Assembly: GCA_016215085.1 (NCBI GenBank)
Contig: JACRMD010000040.1
Location: 1-10,026, forward strand
Length of the DNA: 10,026 bases
Origin: Solirubrobacterales bacterium
GTDB taxonomy: Bacteria > Actinomycetota > Thermoleophilia > Solirubrobacterales > Solirubrobacteraceae
Direction: 5' to 3'
A program made the position numbers and the translations under genes. Below are positions 1 through 6,538 of the stretch, one piece after another. Within the stretch, counting starts at the first letter, position 1. Each line of letters starts with the position of its first letter. The notes beneath the pieces were generated by a model, which searched no databases, had not been told where the DNA came from, and saw only the letters and a program-made list of their open reading frames with translations.

Positions 1-596
1 CCGCCGCCTGCCGCGCGCGGCTGCCCGGCGTGCGCGTCGAGATCGCCGCCGCCGAGGCGCTCCCCTTCCCCGGCGGCGCCTTCGACCGCACGCTGTCCCA
101 GCTCGTCGTCAACTTCCTTGCCAACGCCCCCGCCGGCGTGCACGAGATGGCCCGCGTCACACGGCCGGGCGGCACGGTCGCCGCGGCGGTCTGGGACTAC
201 GCCGGCGAGATGACCCTCCTGCGGGCGCTCTGGGACGCCGCCGTCGCGCTCGACCCGGCCGCCGCCGCGCAGGACGAGGGCCGCTCGATGCCCTACTGCA
301 CGCCGGCGGAGCTCGAGGCCCTGTGGTCGGCGGCGGGCCTCGAGGACGTCGCCGTCTCCCCGGTCGCCGTCTCCGCCGGCTACGACTGCTTCGACGACCT
401 GTGGCGGTCGCTGGAGGCGGGCGTCGGGCCCTCGGGCGCCTACGTCGCGGCGCTCGGGCCCGCCGAGCGCGCGGCGCTCGCGGCCGAGCTGCGGGGGCGG
501 CTCGGCGCCGGCGACGCGCCCTTCACGCTCACCGCCCGGGCGTGGATCGCGGTGGGCTCGGCGCCGGCGGCAGCCCGTCGCGCTCCAGCGCCGTAA
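1..596 (+). CDS. class I SAM-dependent methyltransferase, C-terminal part (5' end off window)
   Basis: The frame is open from base 3 to the TAA at 594-596, so the true start and the glycine-rich SAM-binding motif I lie upstream of the window. What remains is the second half of a Methyltransf_11-type Rossmann domain. It has an acidic and hydrophobic stretch ending in EALPFPGGAFD, then SQLVVNFLANAP, then HEMARVTRPGGTVAAAVWDY, which matches the usual 'lPFpd.sFD ... l.E..RVlrPGG' pattern of this family. A helical C-terminal region ends in FTLTARAWIAVG, a common ending of UbiE/COQ5-like actinobacterial methyltransferases. The substrate cannot be told; small-molecule methylation in the cytoplasm is inferred. 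The last 68 bases overlap the convergent PadR gene, so read-through from either gene is antisense to the other. The Ala/Pro-rich tail after the conserved part is not informative. Confidence 0.87.
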   Translation, partial: AACRARLPGVRVEIAAAEALPFPGGAFDRTLSQLVVNFLANAPAGVHEMARVTRPGGTVAAAVWDYAGEMTLLRALWDAAVALDPAAAAQDEGRSMPYCTPAELEALWSAAGLEDVAVSPVAVSAGYDCFDDLWRSLEAGVGPSGAYVAALGPAERAALAAELRGRLGAGDAPFTLTARAWIAVGSAPAAARRAPAP

Positions 597-1119
597 GCGT
601 CGCCTCGACCCAGGCGAGCGTCGCGCGCATGAGCGCGAGGCCGAGCCGCAGTGCGTGGTGGTCGCCCGTGGCGGGCCCGGGGCGCTCGCGCAGCGCCGCG
701 TCGAGCCGCTCGTACTCGTCCAGCCGCGCGGCGACGCGCTCGCGGTGGTCGGCCACCTGCGCGCGCATCGCCGGCGTGTCCGCGGCGGTGGCGAAGAACA
801 GCTTGAGCAGCAGGCCGTCGCGGTCCTCGGGCTCCAGCGGCTCGAGCGCGCGGATCCACGCCCGCAGCGCCGCGCGCCCGGCCTGCGTGATCGCATAGGG
901 CTGCTTGTCGGGCCGGTCGCTCTGGGCGATGCGCCGGCCGGCGACCAGATCGCGCTCGGCCAGACGCGGCAGCACCGCGTAGAGCTGGCTGCGCGTCGGC
1001 GTCCACACGTGCGCGACCGACCGGTCGGCCCGCTTGCGCAGCTCGTAGCCGGTCTGCTCGCCGAACCGGGCCAGCAGGCCGAGCACCGCGACCTCGGTGC
1101 GGCTGAGCGCGACGTCCAT
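529..1119 (-). CDS. PadR family transcriptional regulator
   Basis: A 196-aa protein starting at an ATG (1119-1117). Residues about 5-85 form a PadR winged helix: LSRTEVAVLGLLARFGEQTGYEL, then a recognition region TPTRSQLYAVLPRLAERDLV, then a wing with DKQPYAITQAGRAALRAWI, close to the PadR pattern 'Y.lT.aGr.aL..Wl'. Residues about 95-180 are a mostly helical region with DGLLLKLFFA and repeated Arg/Glu/Leu, as expected for the Vir_act_alpha_C dimerisation domain of long PadR proteins. Such proteins are usually ligand-responsive repressors of neighbouring genes. The divergent hydrolase gene at 1176 is the obvious candidate target (56-bp shared spacer), with the convergent methyltransferase a second possibility; both are inference. 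The C-terminal Pro/Ser-rich tail overlaps the methyltransferase end. Confidence 0.9.
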   Translation of the reverse strand: MDVALSRTEVAVLGLLARFGEQTGYELRKRADRSVAHVWTPTRSQLYAVLPRLAERDLVAGRRIAQSDRPDKQPYAITQAGRAALRAWIRALEPLEPEDRDGLLLKLFFATAADTPAMRAQVADHRERVAARLDEYERLDAALRERPGPATGDHHALRLGLALMRATLAWVEATLTALERDGLPPAPSPPRSTPGR

Positions 1120-1161
1120 CGGCGCACACCCTACCCGCGCGCGTCCGTCCGGCCTGTCATA

Positions 1162-1174
1162 GTCCGGGCCGGAC
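1162..1174. promoter_or_regulatory. short perfect palindrome in the PadR/hydrolase divergent spacer
   Basis: GTCCGG, one central G, then CCGGAC forms a perfect inverted repeat ending two bases before the hydrolase ATG. A further GTCCGGCC occurs at 1147-1154 in the same 56-bp spacer. It could be an operator for the divergent PadR protein or a hairpin covering the ribosome-binding region, and no Shine-Dalgarno is visible there. It does not resemble the AT-rich ATGTAT/ATACAT-type PadR sites known from firmicutes, and GC-only palindromes arise easily at this base composition. Confidence 0.3.
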
Positions 1175-1175
1175 C

Positions 1176-1895
1176 ATGCAGTCCCTCTGGCCCCTCCCCG
1201 TGCTCGTCTCGGTCCGCGTCCTCGCCGGCTGCGGCGGCGGCGAGGACCGGCGGGCGAGCCCGCCGCCGGCGGGGCAGGCGGAGCCGGTCACGTTCCGCGC
1301 CGCCGACGGCCACCGCGTGCGCGGCGTCCTGCGCCGCGCCGCGGCGAGACGGGCGCCCGCGATCGTCCTGCTGCACCAGGTCGACGGCGGCGCCGAGCAG
1401 TGGGACGCGTTCGCACCGGTCCTGCACCGCGCCGGCTTCACGACGCTCGCGTTCGACGGCGACGGCGGGATGGACGTCGAGGCCCTGGCCGGCGAGGCGC
1501 GCGGCGCGCTGGCGCACCTGCGCGGCCGCCGCGATGTCGACCCGCGCCGGATCGCGGTCGTCGGGGCGAGCATCGGCGGGGCGACCGCCGTGTGGCTCAG
1601 CAGCCGGCTCGCCGGGCAGGTCGCGGCGACCGTGTCGCTCTCCCCCGCGCTGGACAGCACGCTGCTCGGCCTCCAGGAGCGCGGGGCCTACCGGCCGCAC
1701 GACGTCCTGTTCGCGGCCAACGCCCAGGAGGCCTACGCGTTCGAGGACCTCCGCCGGGGCGCGCGCCGCTCGCGCGTCCTGGTCGAGCCGGACGGCAGCC
1801 ACGGCGTGGAGCTGCTCGCCGAGCGGCGTGTCGCGCGGGCCGTGGTGGCCTGGCTGCGCGGGCGGGCGTCGCATCCGGCGCCGCCCGCCCGCTGA
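1176..1895 (+). CDS. alpha/beta-hydrolase fold protein, predicted lipoprotein
   Basis: A 239-aa protein. The N-terminus is a short hydrophobic stretch ending in a lipobox L16-A17-G18-C19, followed by a Gly/Asp/Pro-rich linker, so a membrane-anchored extracytoplasmic lipoprotein is likely. The signal is odd: no early Lys/Arg, and an Arg (R14) inside the hydrophobic core. After the linker comes an alpha/beta-hydrolase core of the dienelactone hydrolase/COG1073 sort: strand AIVLLHQVDG, nucleophile elbow G-A-S132-I-G-G, and a late histidine in DGSH209G. The usual Asp of the triad is not evident after the strand DVLFAANAQEAY; a Glu in 'AQEAY' sits where it is expected. Substrate unknown; ester hydrolysis is a family-level guess. 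It is divergent from the PadR regulator and ends seven bases before the GT39 stop on the other strand. Confidence 0.82.
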   Translation: MQSLWPLPVLVSVRVLAGCGGGEDRRASPPPAGQAEPVTFRAADGHRVRGVLRRAAARRAPAIVLLHQVDGGAEQWDAFAPVLHRAGFTTLAFDGDGGMDVEALAGEARGALAHLRGRRDVDPRRIAVVGASIGGATAVWLSSRLAGQVAATVSLSPALDSTLLGLQERGAYRPHDVLFAANAQEAYAFEDLRRGARRSRVLVEPDGSHGVELLAERRVARAVVAWLRGRASHPAPPAR

Positions 1896-1902
1896 CCGCC
1901 CC

Positions 1903-3712
1903 TCAGGAGGAGGCCAGCGCGCGCAACGCGCCGGCCTGCCCCTGCAGGTCGTACAGGCCGCTCACCGAGCTGACCTGCTTGCCGACCTGCTGGACCGCGG
2001 CCATCGCCTGCGTCGCGCCGACGCGAACGTCCTGGGGCATGCCGCCACCGGTGCCGTCGGTGACCACCCAGCGGATGCGGCCGTCCTGCACCGCGTCCGC
2101 CAGCCACGCGACGCTCACCTGGCTCTCGCGGCCCGAGAACCCACCGATCGCCGCGACGTCGGCGCCGCCGGTGATGAGCTCGCCGGCCGCGCCCGACTGG
2201 CTGGAGACGACGATCGTCCCGCCGCCGTGGGCCTCGACGTAGCTGACGGCCTCGCTCAGCGACGAGGCGTCGCCGCCGAACGGGCCGCCGGCGCCGGCGC
2301 CCGGCATCGCGGGCGGCGCGCCGCCCGTCATCCGGCCGCCGCCGAAGCCGCCGGGCCCGCCCCAGCAGGAGCACCCCGATGGCGGCGGCGACCACCGCGG
2401 CGCGCAGCTTGGCGTCGAGGCCCATCGCGAGCGCCACGCCCGCGCCGCCGGCGACGATCGCCAGCACCGGCGGCAGCCACTCGAGCGAGCCGGGGTTGTC
2501 CTCGAGGACCATGACCTCGGTCACGACACCGCCGGCCAGCATCAGCGGACCGAGGATCTGCGCCGCGGTGCGGTCGCGCAGGACGACGCCGACGGTCGCG
2601 CCGACGAGCGCCGCGGTGAACGGCGCCAGCGCCGACACGTAGTACGGGTGGAAGATCCCCTCCGCGCGGCTGAACGCGACCGCGGTGGTGAGGAACGCGC
2701 CGCCGACGGCGATGACGAAGCCGGTGCGGGCATCGGTGCGGGCCAGGCGGGTGACGACCGCGAGGCCGGCGACGCCGACGAGCGCGGCGCCGAGCAGCCA
2801 GCCCGCCTGCCCGCCGAGCGCCTCGTTGAGCAGGCGCAGCGCGCCGGTGTCGCCGCCGAAGACCCCGCCGGGCCCGCCTCCGGGCCCGCCGGCGCCGCCG
2901 CCCGGGCCGCCGTCCTGGCCGAACAGGCGGCCGAGGCCGTTGTAGCCGGTGATCAGCGACCAGATCGAGTTGTCGCTCGTGCCCGAGATCCACGGCCGCG
3001 ACGCCGAGGGCGTCAGCCACAGCAGGACCGGCCACGCGAGCCCGACCACCGTCGTCGCCGCGCCGCCGGCCAGCAGCTGGCGCACGGCGGCCACCCGGCC
3101 GCGCGGCGCGACCCACAGCCACGCCGCCGCGATCGCCGGCACGACGAGCAGCGCCGCGCCCATCTTGGCCTCGAAGCCGAGGCCGACGCTGATCCCCGCG
3201 AGCACGAGCCAGCGGGTGCGGCCGTCGTCGAGGCCGCGCACCAGCGCCCACACCGCGCCCGTGACGCAGAGCACGAGCAGCGCGTCGGGGTTGTTGTGGC
3301 GCGAGATCGCCACGGTGATCGGCGTCAGCGCCAGCGCCAGGCCGGCGGCGAAGCCCGCCCCACGCCCGAAGTGGCGACGGGTCATGTCGTAGACGAGCGC
3401 GACCGTCGCGACGCCCATCAGCGCCTGCGGGACGAGCATCGCCCACGCCGAGAAGCCGAACACGCGCACCGAGAGCGCCTGCACCCAGAGGGCCAGCGGC
3501 GGCTTGTCCACCGTCATGATCCCCGTCGCGTCGAACGACCCGTACAGGAACGCGTGCCAGCTCTCGCTCATCGACCGCACGGCGGCGGAGTAGTAGGTGT
3601 TGGCCATGCCGTTGAGGTCCAGCGCCCACAGGTCCAGGACGGCGGCCAGGACGAGCAGGAGGGCCAGCTCGGGCCGCGGGAGGCTGAGGGCGCGCGCGCC
3701 CTCGCGCCGCAG
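1903..3712 (-). CDS. GT39/ArnT-like membrane glycosyltransferase (YkcB-like), split by a frameshift
   Basis: From about 3712 down to about 2363 one frame encodes a polytopic protein of the GT39/ArnT-like family, which uses polyprenyl-phosphate sugars outside the membrane. TM1 (ELALLLVLAAVLDLWAL) is followed by the periplasmic NGMANTYYSAAVRSM, then TVDKPPLALWVQAL, VYDMTRRHFG, AISRHNNPDALLVL and GLGFEAKMGAALLV, all typical of actinobacterial YkcB-like members. There is a Gly-rich loop (about 2842-2937), EGIFHPYYVSALAPF, and further TM segments to AAIGVLLLG. The rest of the protein, a Gly-rich linker and the extracytoplasmic C-terminal domain (DVAAIGGFSGRES, WLADAVQDGRIRWVV, GLYDLQG), is in another frame ending at the TGA 1905-1903. 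Joining the two needs loss of one base near 2360-2363. The start is uncertain: no ATG/GTG/TTG precedes TM1 in frame. The first in-frame ATG (3607) would remove TM1, and 3712 is a non-standard CTG. Function is family-level; the sugar is unknown. Confidence 0.8.
2360..2363 (-). other. probable frameshift site in the GT39 gene
   Basis: Upstream of this C4 run (G4 on the coding strand) the coding frame reads AAAIGVLLLG and then turns into an Arg-rich shadow (GRARRLRRRPDD). The next frame reads GGPGGFGGGRMTGG, the Gly-rich linker expected before the C-terminal domain. Reading GGG instead of GGGG joins the parts as VLLLGGPGGFGGGRM. The indel could lie anywhere from about 2350 to 2385; the G run is just the simplest place. 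Sequencing error, a recent inactivating mutation and programmed shifting cannot be told apart here. Confidence 0.7.
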
Positions 3713-4782
3713 ACGCTCGCGGCGATGAGCACCGTGAGCTCGAGCGCGCGCGACGGGTCGGCCTCCAGGCCGCGCAGCACCGCGAGCGCGCCGCTGGTCA
3801 GCCCGAGCGTGAGGAGGAACACGACGGCGCCCATGACGTGGTGGCGGACCAGGCCCTCGCGGCCGCGCACCCCGAAGGTCAGCGCGCGGTTGGCCTGCGT
3901 GTTGCCGACCGCGGTGAGCGCCAGCGCGACGGCGTTCGCGCCGCCGGCGCCGAGCGGGCCGCGCAGCACCAGGAAGATCAGGGCGTAGGCGATGGTCGAC
4001 GCCACGCCGACCGCGGCGAACCGCGCGACCGGCGAGGCGGCCAGCAGGCGCGCGATGCCCTTGAGGTCCTCGACCGCGGTGCTGACGATGTCCACGCGCG
4101 AGTCGGGGTCGTCGACCCAGTCGACGGGCACCTCGTGGATGCGCAGCCCCTCGCGCTGGGCCAGCACGAGCAGCTCGGTGTCGAAGAACCAGGCCTCGTC
4201 GCGGACCTCGGGCAGCAGGCGCTGCGCGGCGTCGCGGCGGATCGCCTTGAACCCGCACTGCGCGTCGGTGAACCGCGCGTGCAGCGTAAGGCGCAGCAGG
4301 TGGTTGTACGTGCGCGAGATCAGCTCGCGCTTGGGACCGCGCTCCACGCGCGCGCCCCGGGCCAGCCGCGTGCCGATCGCCAGGTCGCTGTGGCCGGAGA
4401 CCAGCGGCGCGACCAGCGGCAGCAGCGCGCGCAGGTCCGTCGACAGGTCGACGTCCATGTAGCAGAGGACGTCGGCGTCGCTGCGCGACCAGGCGGCGCG
4501 CAGCGCGCGGCCGCGGCCCTTGCGGTCGAGGTCGAGCACCTCGACGCCGGGCAGGTCGGCGGCCAGGGCGGCGGCGACGCGCGCGGTCTCGTCGGTGCTC
4601 GCGTTGTCGGCGATGACGATGCGCCAGGCGAACGGGAGCTCGGCGCTCAGGTGGTCGTGCAGCCGGCGGATCGAGGCGGGCAGGGCGCCCTGCTCGTTGT
4701 GGACCGGGACGACGACGTCGACGGTGGGCGCTGCCCGCCGCGCGGGCGCGGCGGGCAGCGGGAGGAGCGAGGTCGAGGCCAT
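3568..4782 (-). CDS. GT2 glycosyltransferase fused to GtrA membrane domain (DPM1/GtrB-like + GtrA), C-terminus abnormal
   Basis: The ATG at 4782 follows a GAGG six bases upstream and gives MASTSLLPLPAAPARRAAP, then a GT2 domain (about residues 20-240): DVVVPVHNEQGALP, IADNASTDETARV, RKGRGRALR, the metal/nucleotide motif D110-V-D112 in YMDVDLSTD, IGTRLARGARVERGPKRELIS, DAQCGFKAIRRDAA and DEAWFFDTELL. This is the DPM1/GtrB/YkcC pattern of enzymes that load a sugar from an NDP-sugar onto polyprenyl phosphate at the inner face. A GtrA domain, proposed to flip the lipid-linked sugar, follows from about residue 248: PVARFAAVGVASTIAYALIF, then AVALALTAVGNTQANRALTF, then HHVMGAVVFLLTLGLTSGAL. The fourth membrane segment stops early at LELTVLIAAS; the last ~48 residues (Ser/Pro/Trp/Cys-rich) are an out-of-frame reading of GT39 TM1, so the natural end is missing. 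Confidence 0.88.
   Translation of the reverse strand: MASTSLLPLPAAPARRAAPTVDVVVPVHNEQGALPASIRRLHDHLSAELPFAWRIVIADNASTDETARVAAALAADLPGVEVLDLDRKGRGRALRAAWSRSDADVLCYMDVDLSTDLRALLPLVAPLVSGHSDLAIGTRLARGARVERGPKRELISRTYNHLLRLTLHARFTDAQCGFKAIRRDAAQRLLPEVRDEAWFFDTELLVLAQREGLRIHEVPVDWVDDPDSRVDIVSTAVEDLKGIARLLAASPVARFAAVGVASTIAYALIFLVLRGPLGAGGANAVALALTAVGNTQANRALTFGVRGREGLVRHHVMGAVVFLLTLGLTSGALAVLRGLEADPSRALELTVLIAASVCGARARAPSASRGPSWPSCSSWPPSWTCGRWTSTAWPTPTTPPPCGR
3700..3725 (-). other. abnormal GtrA/GT39 gene junction
   Basis: In the GtrA frame the sequence is family-like up to LELTVLIAAS and then becomes unrelated (VCGARARAPSAS). In a frame two bases further on, GT39-like sequence begins (RLRREGARALSLPRPELALLL) without an ordinary start codon. 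GtrA domains normally run about 20 residues further to an aromatic/basic end, and GT39 proteins normally have their own Met before the basic residues and TM1. Both genes therefore look clipped at the same point, as after a small deletion or an assembly collapse. Initiation at CTG (3712-3710), giving a basic leader before TM1, is the alternative. Confidence 0.5.
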
Positions 4783-4790
4783 GGCGGGCC

Positions 4791-5249
4791 TCAGGAGGAG
4801 GTCGTGCCGGACGGGGCGGCCGAGCCCTGCGGCGCGGACGGGGCGGCCCCCGAGGGCGGCGCGCCGGCGCCCGGCGGGCCGGTCTCCGTGCCGGTCACCT
4901 TGTAGTCCTTGCTGACCAGGACATGGACCTCGCCGGAGCTCGTGATGACGTGCGCCTCGTAGGAGCCGTCCTGCAGCTGCATGATGCGCTCGACGGTCCC
5001 GTCGTACTTGGCCAGCGCGGCCTCCTCGACCTTCGCGGCCGCCGTGCCGGTGACCGGGGTGCCGAAGCCGGGCGGCGTGCCCTGGGGCTGCTGCCCGCTC
5101 GGGGCGGCCATCTGCTGCTGCGGGCCGGCCGCGGCGCCGGTGCCGGCCGCGGCGTCGTCGCCGCCGGAGCTGCCGAGCGCGTAGGCCCCGAAGGCCGGCG
5201 CCACGGCCGCGGCCCCCGCGGCGATCGTCTTCTTGGGGTTGTTGGGCAT
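4791..5249 (-). CDS. small membrane-anchored/secreted protein with PepSY-like C-terminal domain
   Basis: A 152-aa protein. The ATG at 5249 is chosen because it gives MPNNPKKTIAAGAAAVA, a basic n-region followed by a hydrophobic segment (about residues 8-26). The frame stays open further upstream, but as antisense of the stress-protein gene. After the anchor comes a low-complexity Ala/Gly/Gln/Pro linker (about 27-70), then one compact domain (about 71-121): AKVEEAALAKYDGTVERIMQ, then DGSYEAHVITSSGEVHVLVS, then KDYKVTGTE. The 'ea.A..k..gtv..v...dg..yev.v....g..v.v.vd' rhythm is PepSY-like and recurs in actinobacterial proteins I associate with GT2/GT39 clusters. A Pro/Ser/Gly-rich tail ends the protein. 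It is first in the set, eight bases before the GT2/GtrA ATG, so probably co-transcribed. Role unknown; it may modulate the extracytoplasmic transferase or bind the envelope. Confidence 0.78.
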   Translation of the reverse strand: MPNNPKKTIAAGAAAVAPAFGAYALGSSGGDDAAAGTGAAAGPQQQMAAPSGQQPQGTPPGFGTPVTGTAAAKVEEAALAKYDGTVERIMQLQDGSYEAHVITSSGEVHVLVSKDYKVTGTETGPPGAGAPPSGAAPSAPQGSAAPSGTTSS

Positions 5250-5503
5250 GCCCGGCACTGTGGACCGGGGTGCTGGGGTCGCCGTTGGAGCGTCCTGGGA
5301 GCTTGCTGAGCGCCGATCTCTCAGGAGCGTGCAAGGGGCCGACTTCAACCGGACATCCGCACCTCGTGGGGCGTCTCTGCCTGCACTGCCCCCACCCCAG
5401 CCCACTGGAAGGAGACCCATGCAGCTCAAGCCGAAGGCCGGCGCCGCCGCGCGCGGAAGGCCGACGCGGGCGGCCGCCGCGCGCATGGGACGCGGCGCGG
5501 TCG
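5250..5503. other. 254-bp intergenic spacer with an orphan Shine-Dalgarno/ATG on the + strand
   Basis: No convincing gene lies here. It must hold the promoter of the glycosyltransferase set on the minus strand, but no clear -35/-10 pair stands out. An inverted repeat CTGAG/CTCAG, nine bases apart, occurs around 5307-5325. On the plus strand GGAAGGAG (5407-5414) sits four bases before an ATG (5419-5421) that opens MQLKPKAGAAARGRPTRAAA. That frame runs on only as Arg/Gly-rich antisense of the stress-protein gene. It may be the remnant start of a lost gene or a chance match. Confidence 0.45.
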
Positions 5504-6427
5504 TCAGGCGTGGGCGGTCGTGCGATGGTGGCCCCGGCCGTGGCGGTCCCCGTGGTGGTGCTCGGCGGCGCCGCGCGGCAGGAGCAGGAGCGGGGCGTCG
5601 ACGCGGGCGAGCAGCGCGGCGGACGTGCTGCCGACCACGAGCCGGCGCAGCGCGCCGTAGCCCCGCGAGCCGACGACGAGCAGGCCGGCGGTGCGCGATG
5701 TCTCGGCCAGCTCGACCGACGCCATGCCCTCGCGCAGCTCGGTCACGACCGGCACGCGGTCGCCCACCGCCACCGCCGCCTCGTCGAGCAGCCTGCGCGC
5801 GCCCTCGCGCGTGGACGCCAGCCAGTGCGGTGCCGTGGCCTCGTCGAAGATCGGGACCTCCGCGTAGCGGTAGGGCGACTCGAGGACGTAGACGACCCGC
5901 AGCCCGGCGCTCGTCGCGCGCGCGTGGTCGACGCCCGCCTCGAGTGCGAGCCGCGCCTCTGGCGAGCCGTCCCACGCGACGACGACCTCGCCGCCGGACG
6001 GGCGGTCGCGCAGCCCCTCGGGCGCGACGGCGATGGCGCACGGCGCGTCGTGCACGGCGCCCAGCGCGACGTCGCCGCGCAGGGCCCGGCTCATGCGGCC
6101 CAGGTGCGAGGGCCCGACGACGAGCAGGTCGCCGGCCTCGTCGTCGACGATGCGGTGCAGCCCGCGCACGACCGACGTGGAGCCGCGCACCTCCGAGCGG
6201 GCGTGGAGGTCCTCGGGGAGCTCGTCGCGCAGGCGGCGCAGCTCGGCCTCCATCTCCTTGCGCACGACGCCCTCGTAGACGGCGTCCCCGGCGCCCAGCG
6301 GCGAGGCCCACACGCCCGCGAGCAGGACCTCGGCGCCACCGGCACGGGCGAAGGTGGCGGCGAGGGCCAGCGCGTCGCGGGTCGGCGCGTCGTCCCCGTG
6401 GGCAGCGACGATGATCCTCCGGAACAT
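5504..6427 (-). CDS. universal stress protein, tandem UspA domains, His-rich tail
   Basis: A 307-aa protein (ATG 6427-6425) with two Usp domains of about 140 residues. Domain 1 starts FRRIIVAAHGDDAPTRDALA and has DLLVVGPSHLGRMSRAL, where the ATP-loop motif is degenerate. Domain 2 starts EVVVAWDGSPEARLALEAGV and has a full G-x2-G-x9-G-S loop at residues about 253-269 (GSRGYGALRRLVVGSTS), so ATP binding is predicted for this half only. Proteins of this type are cytoplasmic and are induced by starvation, hypoxia or other stress in actinobacteria. The last 20 or so residues contain seven His (EHHHGDRHGRGHHRT), which is unusual and suggests metal binding. It is transcribed divergently from the dioxygenase operon, and their starts are 151 bp apart. 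Confidence 0.92.
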   Translation of the reverse strand: MFRRIIVAAHGDDAPTRDALALAATFARAGGAEVLLAGVWASPLGAGDAVYEGVVRKEMEAELRRLRDELPEDLHARSEVRGSTSVVRGLHRIVDDEAGDLLVVGPSHLGRMSRALRGDVALGAVHDAPCAIAVAPEGLRDRPSGGEVVVAWDGSPEARLALEAGVDHARATSAGLRVVYVLESPYRYAEVPIFDEATAPHWLASTREGARRLLDEAAVAVGDRVPVVTELREGMASVELAETSRTAGLLVVGSRGYGALRRLVVGSTSAALLARVDAPLLLLPRGAAEHHHGDRHGRGHHRTTAHA

Positions 6428-6462
6428 GGCTGCGACGCTACGCCGGGTGCGAAGGCGCGACA

Positions 6463-6477
6463 GCGGGGACGCCCCGC
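6463..6477. promoter_or_regulatory. GC hairpin in the stress-protein/dioxygenase divergent spacer
   Basis: GCGGGG, loop ACG, CCCCGC forms a perfect six-base inverted repeat about 36-50 bases upstream of the stress-protein start. It may be an operator of that gene. It contains a GGGAC-like core that only loosely resembles the DosR box of mycobacterial stress proteins, and nothing else supports that reading. Confidence 0.25.
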
Positions 6478-6508
6478 ACAGGGATTCCGTAGTCGCCCGC
6501 CGACCCTG

Positions 6509-6528
6509 GTAGTTGCGCGATCAACGAC
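6509..6528. promoter_or_regulatory. operator O1, MarR-type imperfect palindrome
   Basis: GTAGTTG, six bases (CGCGAT), CAACGAC: arms match at six of seven positions. The TAGTTG half-site (6510-6515) lies 17 bases before the -10, so it occupies the -35 position. It forms a pair with O2 at 6535-6552, centre to centre 25 bp. TAGTTG-N6-CAACTA is a plausible winged-helix MarR operator, and a MarR gene closes this operon. Binding is inferred. Confidence 0.6.
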
Positions 6529-6529
6529 C

Positions 6530-6538
6530 TGCTATGAT
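6530..6538 (+). promoter_or_regulatory. extended -10 promoter of the dioxygenase operon
   Basis: TATGAT at 6533-6538 is preceded by TGC (6530-6532), making a TGn-extended -10, the most AT-rich element in this neighbourhood. The -35 position (6510-6515, TAGTTG, 17-bp spacer) is weak, which an extended -10 can offset. Transcription would start near 6545, leaving a leader of about 34 bases before the ATG at 6579. Confidence 0.6.

Noticed and set aside
655..2514. Long plus-strand open frame of 619 codons across PadR, hydrolase and the GT39 end
   Set aside because: Arg/Ala/Pro-rich low-complexity translation with no family pattern; it is the antisense or off-frame shadow of genes supported by clear motifs, as expected at this GC content.
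2842..2937. GC-rich tandem triplets resembling a DNA repeat array
   Set aside because: It encodes the Gly-rich extracytoplasmic loop (GGPGGGAGGPGGGPGG) common in this GT39 group; codons vary and there is no array structure.
2648..4905. Long plus-strand open frames opposite the glycosyltransferases
   Set aside because: His/Arg/Asp/Gln-rich translations typical of antisense GC-rich coding DNA; the minus strand carries family motifs throughout.
4791..6311. Reading the small PepSY-like protein as the end of a 506-aa protein
   Set aside because: The upstream part is antisense/off-frame sequence of the stress-protein gene; the ATG at 5249 gives a sensible n-region and membrane anchor.
6463..6477. 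DosR-type box upstream of the universal stress protein
   Set aside because: Only the GGGAC core is shared; the AT-rich centre and flanking positions of the DosR consensus are absent, so it is kept only as a GC hairpin.
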